This document shows positions 45,118-54,509 of a stretch of 64,000 nt of DNA, one piece after another (the stretch's first letter is position 1; the number at the start of each line of letters is the position of its first letter). This DNA comes from CAYNFR01 sp964396595 (GTDB lineage Bacteria > Bacteroidota > Bacteroidia > Chitinophagales > Saprospiraceae). The notes under the pieces are model-generated. The model did no database searches and was not told the origin of the DNA. It saw nothing but the letters and a program-made list of their open reading frames with translations. A program made the translations under genes and the position numbers. The DNA lies in the NCBI GenBank assembly GCA_964396595.1, contig CAYNFR010000020.1, forward strand, positions 1 to 64,000, written 5' to 3'.

Positions 45118-46737
45118 ATGAAATACATTGTTTACATAGCCACCATTACTTTATTTCTCCCGTGTGCGGGCATTTATAGCCAAGACTTAATAGAAAACAC
45201 CAAAACAGGTAAAGTCTACAAATCACAACAAACTTTATCAGAAATACCCCGCCTAAGATCTGATTTAGACAAGAAGACTAAAAATAACAATATTCGAACA
45301 GTAGATATTTTTAGCTTTTGTAGTGACGAACCTGCATCTGCCGTGGACAATAAAGTATCTCGCGCGATTGAATTAAACTATATCGAGTCAGGTAGTAAAA
45401 TTGTCAAGAATCTTCAAGATAGCGATCTTATTCGAATACCTATACCCGTATCACCTACAAAATCATTTAACCTTTTATTATATCCAATGGCCATACATGC
45501 CGAGAATTATACCGTAATGACTGGTGATGGGATATGGCTAAATGATGATCACTCTATCTCCCAGACGCTTAGTTATCGAGGGATAGTAGAAAATGATCCT
45601 CACTCCATAGCGGCGGCTGTTTATGACGGAAAGGACTGGGTGATACTTGTCTCTGATGATTTGGGTAATTACAACATAGGTCGCTCAGCAGTGAATGATG
45701 AAACATATGTACTCTATAATGATAGGAACATGAGAGAGATAAAAACTTTCGAATGTCACACCGATCAGCTTGAACCCAATCAAAACTATCATATGGAATG
45801 GGAGCCAAAAAATTTAAAAAGTGCTCCTACGCCCCAATGTCTCAATCTCTACATAGAATGCGATCACAACATGTATGTCAGACATGGCTCAAGCATAGCC
45901 AAGGTAGAAAATTATATTGCTAATCTGATCAGCGCTACCAATGCTGTCTATGCGAATTTATCAATAGATGTGCGTGTCCAAACACTTGTCATCTGGACAA
46001 CACAGGATCCGTACATCTCTGCTAATAGCACCTCTGCTATGCTGACACAATTCGGAGCAAGGATTCAAAATAACTTTAATGGTGTGCTTGCCCATTTGCT
46101 ATCGACGCGTAACTTGGGTGGGGGCATTGCGTGGTTAGATGTGCTGTGCAATTCCTACAACTCTCAACAAAGCTCCGGCCCTTATGCGGTGAGTGCAGCT
46201 TTAAATACTAGTTTTGCTTCCTTACCTACCTATTCATGGGATGTAGCTGTCTTCGCACATGAAATGGGACATAATCTAGGATCGCCTCATACACATAGTT
46301 GCTCTTGGCCGGGTGGAGCGATTGATAATTGTGCTCCGACAGAAGGAAGCTGCGCACCGGGACCGAAACCTTTCGCCGGAACGGTTATGAGCTATTGCCA
46401 TCAGTGTACCCCCAATGCTTGCGGTGGAGGTTGTAACACATGCACTAATCCGGGTATCAGCTTATCTTCTTGGGGAGCATTGCCGGGTCAGCGAATTCAG
46501 AGTCGTGTTTTGAATGCCTCTTGTGACCCTAGTTGTAACTGTAGCAAACATGCGTTTTTGGGTAAAGCATTACTTAACGGCACTCATAGAGCCAAAGAAT
46601 TAATTAGAAATCTCGGAAATAATAATCTAGTGACAAGCACTACCATCCTTAGAGCCCCCGTGGTAGAGCTAAATGGAATTCTGACAGTAAGGGCGAATGC
46701 CGTACTAGAAATACAAACTGCGGCGTGTAAAGACTAA
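45118..46737 (+). CDS. Secreted metzincin metalloprotease
   Basis: A 539-residue protein with signal peptide (MKYIVYIATITLFLPCAGIYS). A propeptide-like region precedes the catalytic domain (LNLYIECDHNMYVRHGS); the zinc motif is HEMGHNLGSPHTH (HExxHxxGxxH, first His at 381), with the Met-turn in GTVMSYCHQ. A cysteine-rich insert follows (CTPNACGGGCNTCTNPG). The C-terminal 70 residues (VVELNGILTVRANAVLEIQ) look like a '3-coathanger stack' repeat and not like a type IX sorting domain. ATG 45118 is used rather than the GTG at 45115. It ends convergent with msrB, the stops overlapping by 4 nt. Confidence 0.87.
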   Translation: MKYIVYIATITLFLPCAGIYSQDLIENTKTGKVYKSQQTLSEIPRLRSDLDKKTKNNNIRTVDIFSFCSDEPASAVDNKVSRAIELNYIESGSKIVKNLQDSDLIRIPIPVSPTKSFNLLLYPMAIHAENYTVMTGDGIWLNDDHSISQTLSYRGIVENDPHSIAAAVYDGKDWVILVSDDLGNYNIGRSAVNDETYVLYNDRNMREIKTFECHTDQLEPNQNYHMEWEPKNLKSAPTPQCLNLYIECDHNMYVRHGSSIAKVENYIANLISATNAVYANLSIDVRVQTLVIWTTQDPYISANSTSAMLTQFGARIQNNFNGVLAHLLSTRNLGGGIAWLDVLCNSYNSQQSSGPYAVSAALNTSFASLPTYSWDVAVFAHEMGHNLGSPHTHSCSWPGGAIDNCAPTEGSCAPGPKPFAGTVMSYCHQCTPNACGGGCNTCTNPGISLSSWGALPGQRIQSRVLNASCDPSCNCSKHAFLGKALLNGTHRAKELIRNLGNNNLVTSTTILRAPVVELNGILTVRANAVLEIQTAACKD

Positions 46738-47096
46738 TCTTCGCTAGGCTCAAAGGATAGTGAGATGCTATTCACACAGTGACGTGTATTCTTGGGTGTA
46801 AACCGCTCGCCCATGAACACATGTCCTAAGTGACCACCGCAGTTACTACACACGATTTCTGTCCGTCTGCCATCAGCATCGACTACTCGCGTTACACTGC
46901 CGGGTATCTCGTCATCAAAACTCGGCCACCCACAGCCGGAATCAAACTTATCATCCGATCTGTAAAGGCTTTGGTCACAGCGCTTACAGCAATAAACTCC
47001 ATGCTCCATGTACTTGTAATAATAACCTGTGAAAGGCAACTCCGTACCTTTATATACGATTACGCGCTCTTCTTCCGGTGTAAGTGGATTATACAT
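46734..47096 (-). CDS. msrB: Peptide-methionine (R)-S-oxide reductase
   Basis: A 120-residue repair enzyme for oxidised methionine. The zinc cysteines are in CCKRCDQSLY and CSNCGGHLGHVF, and the catalytic Cys is in NTRHCVNSISL. The family segments EEERVIVYKGTE and FDSGCGWPSFDDEI are complete. It begins 177 nt away from the amidase gene on the same strand. Confidence 0.96.
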   Translation of the reverse strand: MYNPLTPEEERVIVYKGTELPFTGYYYKYMEHGVYCCKRCDQSLYRSDDKFDSGCGWPSFDDEIPGSVTRVVDADGRRTEIVCSNCGGHLGHVFMGERFTPKNTRHCVNSISLSFEPSED

Positions 47097-47273
47097 ATGG
47101 CCTTATTATCATGTATTTTAAACCATAATGATAAGACTAAGTTCAATATGTTTAAAGCGCAACGATCCTTTATAATTGTCGCTACTTCTTTGGTGATCCT
47201 TTCGAATGGTGAAAATAGTTGCAACAAGCTTAGCTTCGACACAGTATTCCCTGTCAACAAGAACAGAGACGTA

Positions 47274-48926
47274 TCAATACCTACCATACCCGGACGGTGG
47301 CTTACGGGGTGGCAGAAGACTTTCTAAAGCCATGGCAATAGCATATAATCGTGGCTCTTTATGACTCTCACTGATAATGGTCAGATTTATAGGTTCTCCG
47401 TCCTCTTTAAATCCTAATGGAATCGTCAGACAAGGATATCGTGCCACTGCCGCGAATCCCGCGCTCGCATTATTCATAGACAAGACAGCATCTGCTCTAT
47501 GTTCATAAAATTGAAAATAACTTTCTCCTGTTTTCTGCAATTTCAATCTCAATGCATGTAATTCTTCGTCTGATAATTCATTATTAGCAGAACTGATTAG
47601 TCGCGCTTGGCCATATGGTGCGCGTAGGAATGAATCTTGATTGTTAAAATCGACTACATCTACGACAGATTTAATATCTAATGACTGATCGCCATATTGT
47701 CTGAGATAAGTCTCCAAGTCTCTCTTCATCTCGGCAGATAAGAATAAATCAAAATCAAGTAGAGACCTGACCTCGGTTCTTAGTGTATCGATAGTGATAC
47801 CTTGCTGCAAGAGACGATTCACGAAATCGACGTACAATGAATCTTTCAGAAAACTCTCAATAATAACTAGAGATAAAGCCCTCTCCTTGTCAACTGCCAT
47901 AATACTTATCGGATCAAAAGCATTATTGTTATCTCGCATCGCCTTGTCACGATCATCATAGCCCATCATCGCGGATAATAAAATCATATTGTCTCTGAGC
48001 CCTTTTGTCATCGGTCCCGGAGTGTCCAATGTTGAACTTATGGGAACAATACCCGTGCGAGACAACATTCCGACCGTAGGTTTTAAGCCTACCAAAGCAT
48101 TTTTTGACGAAGGTGAAAGAATTGACCCCGAGGTTTCCGTTCCTACTGCTGCCACAGCATAGTTGGCCGCGACAGCGGTGCCGCTTCCCGAGCTTGATCC
48201 TCCTGTCTCAAATATTCCTCGGCCATAGGGATTAAGTGTCTGCCCCCCGACAGCACTATAGCCAAGTGGACATCCCGCACAGAAATAATATGCCCACTCA
48301 CTCAGATTTACCTTGCCTAGAATTAAAGCTCCGTTCTCTTTGAGCCTACTCACAATATGGGCATCTGACACACGATTGTTCTTTAAAGCAATAGCCCCGG
48401 CAGTGGTATTCATGCCCTCAGTGTTGATATTATCCTTGAGCAATATCGGCATTCCATAAATCGGATGATGAACACCCGCCAAATATGCTTGATCTAGGTG
48501 GATGGCTTGCTTAATGACTTCATTGTTGACAGCAATAAGCGTATTCAATGTCGTGATTGGATTACCTTCATATTTGATCATTCGGTATAAATACCATTTG
48601 GCAAGTTGTTCATAAGTGAATTCATTTCTCGCCCGCGACTGCTGCAATTGTTCTATCGAGCGCTCATAGATCAGAGGTGCGAGTTTTTTGTAATCTTTTT
48701 CGTTAAAACGACCTAGCAAGCCTCTGATATCATGCCACAAGGCGGACTTGTCTGACACCTTTGAATCGATCAATTTAAAGCGCATTCTCGCTTCCGGATT
48801 AGCTTGTAAAGCACTTATCCACGCTTCCTCAGAATATACAGTTTGGGTAGTATCGCGATGTTTATTGCCCGTACAGGCAAGACAACTTATAAGGCAAACA
48901 ACTAAAAATAAGTGATTGATTTTCAT
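47274..48926 (-). CDS. Lipid-anchored amidase-signature hydrolase
   Basis: A 550-residue protein of the amidase signature family. Lipobox (LISCLACTG) suggests envelope anchoring. Catalytic residues are Lys in ILLKDNINTEGM, and the Ser-cisSer pair in GGSSSGSGTAVAANY with GTETSGSI. The substrate may be a peptide amide or a cell-wall fragment, but it cannot be told. It directly follows acs without a gap, so they are co-transcribed. Confidence 0.92.
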   Translation of the reverse strand: MKINHLFLVVCLISCLACTGNKHRDTTQTVYSEEAWISALQANPEARMRFKLIDSKVSDKSALWHDIRGLLGRFNEKDYKKLAPLIYERSIEQLQQSRARNEFTYEQLAKWYLYRMIKYEGNPITTLNTLIAVNNEVIKQAIHLDQAYLAGVHHPIYGMPILLKDNINTEGMNTTAGAIALKNNRVSDAHIVSRLKENGALILGKVNLSEWAYYFCAGCPLGYSAVGGQTLNPYGRGIFETGGSSSGSGTAVAANYAVAAVGTETSGSILSPSSKNALVGLKPTVGMLSRTGIVPISSTLDTPGPMTKGLRDNMILLSAMMGYDDRDKAMRDNNNAFDPISIMAVDKERALSLVIIESFLKDSLYVDFVNRLLQQGITIDTLRTEVRSLLDFDLFLSAEMKRDLETYLRQYGDQSLDIKSVVDVVDFNNQDSFLRAPYGQARLISSANNELSDEELHALRLKLQKTGESYFQFYEHRADAVLSMNNASAGFAAVARYPCLTIPLGFKEDGEPINLTIISESHKEPRLYAIAMALESLLPPRKPPSGYGRY

Positions 48927-50831
48927 TTATTTGCGTCTTGCCCCTTCAATGATTTCATCAACAATCTCTGGATTGAGCAAGGTAGAGACATCACCAATGC
49001 TATCTAGCTCGTTACTGACTACTTTACGTAATATCCTGCGCATAATTTTGCCGGAGCGGGTTTTGGGTAGTCCGGATACGAATTGAATATGGTCAGGTTT
49101 GGCGATAGGGCCTATTTGTTTGACAACTGTTTGGCGTATTTCTTCAGTGACTTTCGCCACTTCTTTTACTTCGCTTTCACAAACTACAAATGCATAAATG
49201 CCCTGCCCTTTTATGTCATGATGCACACCCACTACAGCTGATTCTACTACATCGGGATGCTCGTTAATTGCGTTTTCTACCTCTGCGGTACCCATACGAT
49301 GACCGGACACATTGATGACATCATCGACCCTTCCGATCACCCTTATCCGACCCTCCTCATCTCTACGCGCCCCATCGCCGGTAAAATATAATCCCTTAAA
49401 GGCAGAAAAATATGTCTGACGGCATCTTTCATGATCTCCGTAGGTAGTCCTAAGTATAGATGGCCAAGGATACTTGATACAAAGAAGTCCCTCTACATTG
49501 TTCCCATGAACTTCCTGCCCTGAAGCATCTACTAATATAGGCTGCACGCCTGGCAAGGGGTAAGATGCATAAGTTGGTTTGGTATCCGTGATCCCTGGGA
49601 GGGGCGTAATCATAATACCTCCTGTCTCGGTCTGCCACCAAGTATCGACGATGGGCACACGCTTTTTGCCAATGTGCTGATCATACCAGTGCCACGCTTC
49701 TTCATTTATAGGCTCACCTACAGATCCCAATACTTTCAGTGAAGACAGATCATAGCCCCCAGGCCATGCATCTCCAAGCGCCATCAATGCGCGAATTGCC
49801 GTGGGTGCGGTATAAAATTGGTTCACGCGCAACTTCTCACACACTTGCCAGAATCTCCCCGCATCAGGAAAAGTAGGCACCCCTTCAAACATAACCGTCG
49901 TGGCTCCAGCCAGTAATGGCCCGTAGATGATATAACTATGTCCTGTAATCCATCCGATATCGGCTGTACACCAGAAAACATCACCATCCTGATATTGAAA
50001 AACATTGCGAAAGCTGTAGCAAGTGTAGACCATGTATCCGCCTACAGTATGTACCACACCTTTGGGTTTCCCGGTACTGCCGGATGTGTAAAGGATAAAA
50101 AGCTCATCTTCCGCATCCATAACTTCCGGAAAACAAAAAGATGCTTGATGAGGTATCAGGTTAGACCAATCCACATAGACACTATTTTCACGAACCTTGT
50201 TCTTTTCTTCTTGTGCATAGACGAGCACTTTTTTAATACTTGGGCATCCTATGCCCAATGCTTCATCAATTACTCCTTTCACATCAATCCTCTTGTTACC
50301 ACGATAGTTGATATCTGAGCAAATGATCAGATCCGCCGCTGCATCATTGATCCGATCTGCCAATGCCTGCGCTGAAAAACCTGCAAAAACAACAGAATGT
50401 ATTGCCCCTATACGCGCACAAGCCAATACCGCTATGGCAAGCTCAGGAATCATAGGCATATACAGTACCACCCGATCACCTTTCTCGATCCCTAGCTCTT
50501 TTAGCCCATTGGCACATTGACATACTGCCGAGAGTAATTCTCGATACGTATAGTCCCTATTAACAATATTAGGATCATTAGACTCCCAAATGATAGCGCG
50601 TTCGTCTCCTCTCTCCTCAATATGTCTGTCAAGACAATTGACCGTAATATTGGTCTTACCACCTGCAAACCATCGGACTTTGGGTTCGTCAAAATTCCAA
50701 TTCAATACCTCATCCCATTTCTCATACCACTCAAATGTCTCCGCCTGTAGTTCCCAGAATCGGGCAGGATTATCGACACTTTGGGCGTAAGCCCTTTTAT
50801 ACTCCTCAAAATTTCTAAACTGCTCTGTCAT
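48927..50831 (-). CDS. acs: Acetyl-CoA synthetase
   Basis: A 634-residue AMP-forming acetate-CoA ligase. ATP loop YTSGSTGKPKGVVH, the acetate/AMP motif DTWWQTETGG, and the acetylatable Lys in PKTRSGKIMRRILRK are present, with GWITGHSYIIYGPL and EGVPTFPDAGRFWQV. ATG 50831 is chosen because the upstream in-frame ATG at 50876 adds an atypical Lys/Arg-rich stretch. It is the first gene of the acs-amidase unit. Confidence 0.95.
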   Translation of the reverse strand: MTEQFRNFEEYKRAYAQSVDNPARFWELQAETFEWYEKWDEVLNWNFDEPKVRWFAGGKTNITVNCLDRHIEERGDERAIIWESNDPNIVNRDYTYRELLSAVCQCANGLKELGIEKGDRVVLYMPMIPELAIAVLACARIGAIHSVVFAGFSAQALADRINDAAADLIICSDINYRGNKRIDVKGVIDEALGIGCPSIKKVLVYAQEEKNKVRENSVYVDWSNLIPHQASFCFPEVMDAEDELFILYTSGSTGKPKGVVHTVGGYMVYTCYSFRNVFQYQDGDVFWCTADIGWITGHSYIIYGPLLAGATTVMFEGVPTFPDAGRFWQVCEKLRVNQFYTAPTAIRALMALGDAWPGGYDLSSLKVLGSVGEPINEEAWHWYDQHIGKKRVPIVDTWWQTETGGIMITPLPGITDTKPTYASYPLPGVQPILVDASGQEVHGNNVEGLLCIKYPWPSILRTTYGDHERCRQTYFSAFKGLYFTGDGARRDEEGRIRVIGRVDDVINVSGHRMGTAEVENAINEHPDVVESAVVGVHHDIKGQGIYAFVVCESEVKEVAKVTEEIRQTVVKQIGPIAKPDHIQFVSGLPKTRSGKIMRRILRKVVSNELDSIGDVSTLLNPEIVDEIIEGARRK

Positions 50832-51239
50832 CTCTCTTCGCTTTGTGCGTAAACTCAAAAATGATAAAATACCCAAACAATAAAAAGCAATAAACGAAAT
50901 ATGGCCATTTATTTTAAGCTAACTAATCAGTCAGGTGCTTTCAGGTCAAAAAATTCAGTCTATTTTTTATTATTCAAGGCCTCTTTTTGAGTGAATAGCA
51001 GAGCTATTGACGAAAAAAGAGCGGCAGTATAATAGGAAATGGGCATTGTTTGAGCGAAATTGATAACTGCTGATTGGTTACATTTTAACAAATGCATGCT
51101 TAATAGACCGATTGAAATGTATTTGATATGTATTTAGACTCTAAGATTCGTGTCCCCTTCACGAAACATCATAAAATAATGGTATACCCTTATAATGTAA
51201 GATAGAGATGTAATCGTTTTATAGACAAATCCCGCAACA
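50832..51239. other. Gene-free region with long hairpin and Bacteroidota-type intergenic motif
   Basis: No gene is supported. A strong imperfect hairpin spans 50981-51021: outer arms CTCTTTTT and AAAAAGAG (8 bp), inner arms AATAGC and GCTATT (6 bp) with symmetric 5-nt internal loops. It is followed by GGGCATTGTTTGAGCG (51041-51056), which resembles an intergenic motif I recall from other Bacteroidota. It may be a decayed mobile-element end. Confidence 0.55.
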
Positions 51240-52004
51240 ATGCGCTTCATTCCCCTTATTACGCTCTGTGTTTCCGTACTCTTTCTTGCATCTTGTAATA
51301 CAAAAACCAAGGTTCTAGAAGAGCAAGTCGCCATGCTCAAAGACCAACTGGAACATCATCAATCCACTAACACCAATTTATTGGACAGGATGGCAGAACT
51401 TTCTGTCATAAATCAATCCGATGCCGTCAGCATCAAGCAATCACTCGAAATGCTCAATCGTCAGAATGACTACATTACCGATCTTAGCACCAGGATAACA
51501 CAAAAAGATTCGATTAATCTCGCATTAGTGACTAATCTCAAGAGATCGTTGATCGACATTGATGATCAAGATATAGCTGTGGAGATCAAGGGAAGTGCCG
51601 TATTCGTATCCATCGCCGATAAGCTTTTATTTAGTACAGGTAGTACACGCGTATCTGCCAAGGCCAAAGAGGTCCTCGGCAAAGTAGCCGCCATCATCAA
51701 TGACCATGCTGATCTTGATGTCATGGTCAAAGGGCACACGGACATCGTACCTATCAAAAATGACCGCTTGACAGACAACTGGGATCTGAGTGTACTGAGA
51801 GCAACTAGTGTGATCAGGATATTACAAGATGATTTTTATGTAGATCCGACACGATTGACTGCTGCCGGTAGATCCATGTACGAACCCAAAATCCCTAGAG
51901 ATGACGCTGCAGCACTCAGTGCTAACAGACGCACCGAGGTGATTCTGACTCCCGGGCTGGCTAAGTTCTTTAATCTACTTGAGCTGCCCGCTATACAAGA
52001 TTAG
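51240..52004 (+). CDS. OmpA-family lipoprotein
   Basis: A 254-residue lipoprotein (lipobox LASC, Cys19). Residues 25-100 form a coiled coil (KVLEEQVAMLKDQLEHHQ), and the C-terminal OmpA domain binds peptidoglycan (LLFSTGSTRVSAKAKEVL, VKGHTDIVPI, WDLSVLRATSVIRIL, GRSMYEPKIPRD, RRTEVILTP). This is the common peptidoglycan tether of the outer membrane. Its stop overlaps the end of the EamA gene by 4 nt. Confidence 0.92.
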   Translation: MRFIPLITLCVSVLFLASCNTKTKVLEEQVAMLKDQLEHHQSTNTNLLDRMAELSVINQSDAVSIKQSLEMLNRQNDYITDLSTRITQKDSINLALVTNLKRSLIDIDDQDIAVEIKGSAVFVSIADKLLFSTGSTRVSAKAKEVLGKVAAIINDHADLDVMVKGHTDIVPIKNDRLTDNWDLSVLRATSVIRILQDDFYVDPTRLTAAGRSMYEPKIPRDDAAALSANRRTEVILTPGLAKFFNLLELPAIQD

Positions 52005-52876
52005 CTTTTGCGTGGCTGTAAGCCTTTATAAAATGCAACTAACAATACAATACCGCCACCGATAAGCGTCTGCACATCCGGACTCTCGTCCAAAAAGAAA
52101 TAAGCCCAAAAAATCCCGTACAAGGGTACTACACCTGCCATTAATCCGGCTGTATTTGCTGTAAAATGTCTCAATCCTCTCACATATAGCGTATGCCCAC
52201 ACACTGTGGTCACAACGCTCAATAAAAGTAATTTCCACCAGTCAATATCTATATCCCCTACTCCTAAGACAAATATCGTCGGTAGTAACAGCATTGAGAT
52301 AATGCTCATCTGCAAGGTCATAAAAGCAAAATCATCATAGCGAGCGCTCAACTTACACACATAGATATTGCGCAGACTATAAAATAATGCCGAAATCAAC
52401 CCTAACACAATAGCCCATGTATATTCGTGTGATATATCAAACTCCGGCATCATAATCACCACACCTACAATGACTAAAAACCCCAATAATACATCTTGAC
52501 TATATAAACGTGTCTTCAATATCATCGGCTCCAGAAATGTCGTCATCATCGGAAAAGTATATAGGCTGATCAAAGCAATGGCAACATTAGAATAATCTAG
52601 TGCAAAAAAATAAGTCAGCCAGTGACCCGCTAGAAAAATCGATACTATCCAGACATCCTTATGATCGCCTGCGTGTATACGCAATGACATACCACGTACC
52701 AACTTGCTTATGAACAACATGATCACCGCAGCGAAAAAAGCTCTATAAAAAATGGCTATAAAGGAGTTCGTTAAGATCGCCCGACCCAGCACACCTGATG
52801 TACTCAGCAAAATTATTCCCACATTAAATATCAACAATTCGCGTCGCTGATTCACCTTTTTCTGTTGTGGCGGCAA
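52001..52876 (-). CDS. EamA-family (DMT) transporter
   Basis: A 291-residue inner-membrane protein with ten hydrophobic segments in two halves; the first half starts LLIFNVGIILLSTSGVLGRAIL and the second VVIMMPEFDISHEYTWAIVLG. DMT exporters move metabolites such as amino acids. No ATG lies before the first membrane segment; a TTG at 52876 is the only early start since a stop codon lies 4 codons upstream (a GTG follows it 7 codons later), so the gene seems to use a non-ATG start. Confidence 0.87.
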   Translation of the reverse strand: MPPQQKKVNQRRELLIFNVGIILLSTSGVLGRAILTNSFIAIFYRAFFAAVIMLFISKLVRGMSLRIHAGDHKDVWIVSIFLAGHWLTYFFALDYSNVAIALISLYTFPMMTTFLEPMILKTRLYSQDVLLGFLVIVGVVIMMPEFDISHEYTWAIVLGLISALFYSLRNIYVCKLSARYDDFAFMTLQMSIISMLLLPTIFVLGVGDIDIDWWKLLLLSVVTTVCGHTLYVRGLRHFTANTAGLMAGVVPLYGIFWAYFFLDESPDVQTLIGGGIVLLVAFYKGLQPRKS

Positions 52877-54509
52877 TTTAGAATTATATCACGTTAATTG
52901 TCGCAGGATTATTTAGATAAGCCTTAAAACCTCACGCGTATTGACGGTGTCAGGTAACAGGTGTGAGGCATCAGTGTGTTATAATTGTTGCATCTCGAAA
53001 GACCAGTCTGTTTGGCTGTTTTGAAGGCTAGGTCTCTGTGGCAAGACTAAAAAGAGAGCTGACGAGAAGCCGACGGCGGTGACTGAAATAAGGCTGACAA
53101 CTAGATGCCTCCGCCCGCACAGCTTAAAAAGCTGAGGAGATATTAAGCTGCCTTTTAAGGACGAATTTGTGGTAGTCATTCAATTATTCCGGGCGTAACC
53201 CTGAGCTAGATTAATTTATCCTTTCAGGCTAGGCAAAATATACTACGACGATTCACTTTTTTTTTTGCAAAAGATGTCTCGTTAGGAACTTAATGTCGGT
53301 AGAATTCTCCATCAATAAGTGATTTTCGCGCCTTTAGGTACGATATATACATATTGGCAAAATCAATCAGCTATCCGATTTGACATTAGTTGTCATTTGT
53401 AAAGGAGCTTGTATGTTGTCCGCATATTTCTCCCGGAGATAAGACAGATGGACACGGAATGTCACCCCTTTGGGGGGTCTCTTATTGTTTTCTATGCGAA
53501 CATTGCTATCATCCTGTCATCCCATCGCGATTATGTATTTTGTCGACTTTGAATTTTAATACATGCCGATAAATTACGATTTAATGACAGAACTTCTCAA
53601 GTGACTAAGCTACCTTATAGGTAGTGTGTCCTCAGTGTGGTTCTTATTTTGGTTAACAATATTTACAATACTTCGCTCCGACTTATCATAAAAGGCTTGC
53701 ATGTAGACGCGGCATCATGTAGAGTTCAACATTCTGACACACTACCCTCCTTGCTGCTACAAGTTAAGTCGCCATCACACATCTTGCCCCTGCAATCACA
53801 TCAACAGAATTCTGAAGAATACCTACACGCGTTTTGCGAATGACTTAGCGCGCTTTGCGTAAGAAAACCCTCCGCCAAGTCTAGCCTAAGTAGTATCCTT
53901 GGTGATTATGCCTTTGTGAAACTTGTGCTTCCTTCGCGAGACTTTGGAATAACTTAACAACAAAAACAGCTATGAAGCCACCAACAATCCCAGTAGGAGG
54001 GTCTAAAACTGAGAAAGCCTTTTATAAAAACCACATCCGAGAACAATTAAATCCGAAAATCAACAAGCAAGCCCTAGCGGTGTGAAAGCTTAATGTGAAC
54101 TAAGGAAGGTTGACACATATCCGCTGAAAAATGATCACTTCTATTCATCACCATGGACTTTTTACCAAAGATCTTATGACAGCCTTTGAAAATCAGCCCA
54201 ATTCATTATCCGATAACATCACTGTTTCGACCCAAGAGATTACTAATAACTACTGCTTCCCCCGATCTCCTTACTGAGGCAGCCCAAATCAAAAAAATTA
54301 AGGGGTTAAATAAAAAAACAGCATGTTTTTTTCGCACAAGATATACGCGGTCAGCAAGTATATCCGTGGGCAGCAGATATTCCTTCAGTTAAAAAGGTAT
54401 CCCAAAATTAACATACCCCTGATACCTAAAAAAGAATGTAACTTCTCAATCCATCGGCTTAGTTCTCTAAATCTTAGTGATATATTTATGCTCATTTAAA
54501 AACACATCC
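52877..54509. other. Gene desert of decayed repeats
   Basis: A 1.6-kb stretch without a supported gene. It holds repeat copy B (53031-53306), a hairpin-rich part at about 53395-53560 (CACCCCTTTGGGGGGT at about 53464-53479 is one stem), and at about 53845-53960 a patch reading CTTAGCGCGCTTTGCGTAAG and CCTTCGCGAGACTTTG that resembles another Bacteroidota intergenic repeat. The last 400 nt show nothing recognisable. It looks like the scar of old repeat or mobile-element insertion. Confidence 0.55.
53031..53306 (+). repeat. Degenerate ~275-bp hairpin-bearing repeat, copy B
   Basis: Colinear with copy A (69-343): block 1 about 53031-53068 (AAAAAGAGAGCTGACGAGAAG), block 2 about 53122-53160 (TTAAGCTGCCTTTTAAGG), block 3 about 53189-53239 (CCCTGAGCTAGATT, CCTTTCAGGCTAGG) and block 4 about 53272-53306 (AAGATGTCTCGTTAGG, GTCGGTAGAA). 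Spacings differ by under 10 nt from copy A. The hairpin stems have decayed unevenly, e.g. TCCTTTCAGGCTAGG and GTCTCGTTAGGAAC. Confidence 0.6.

Noticed and set aside
46830..47327. Plus-strand frame across msrB and the msrB-amidase gap
   Set aside because: Most of it is antisense to msrB and amidase and it has no recognisable family or signal.
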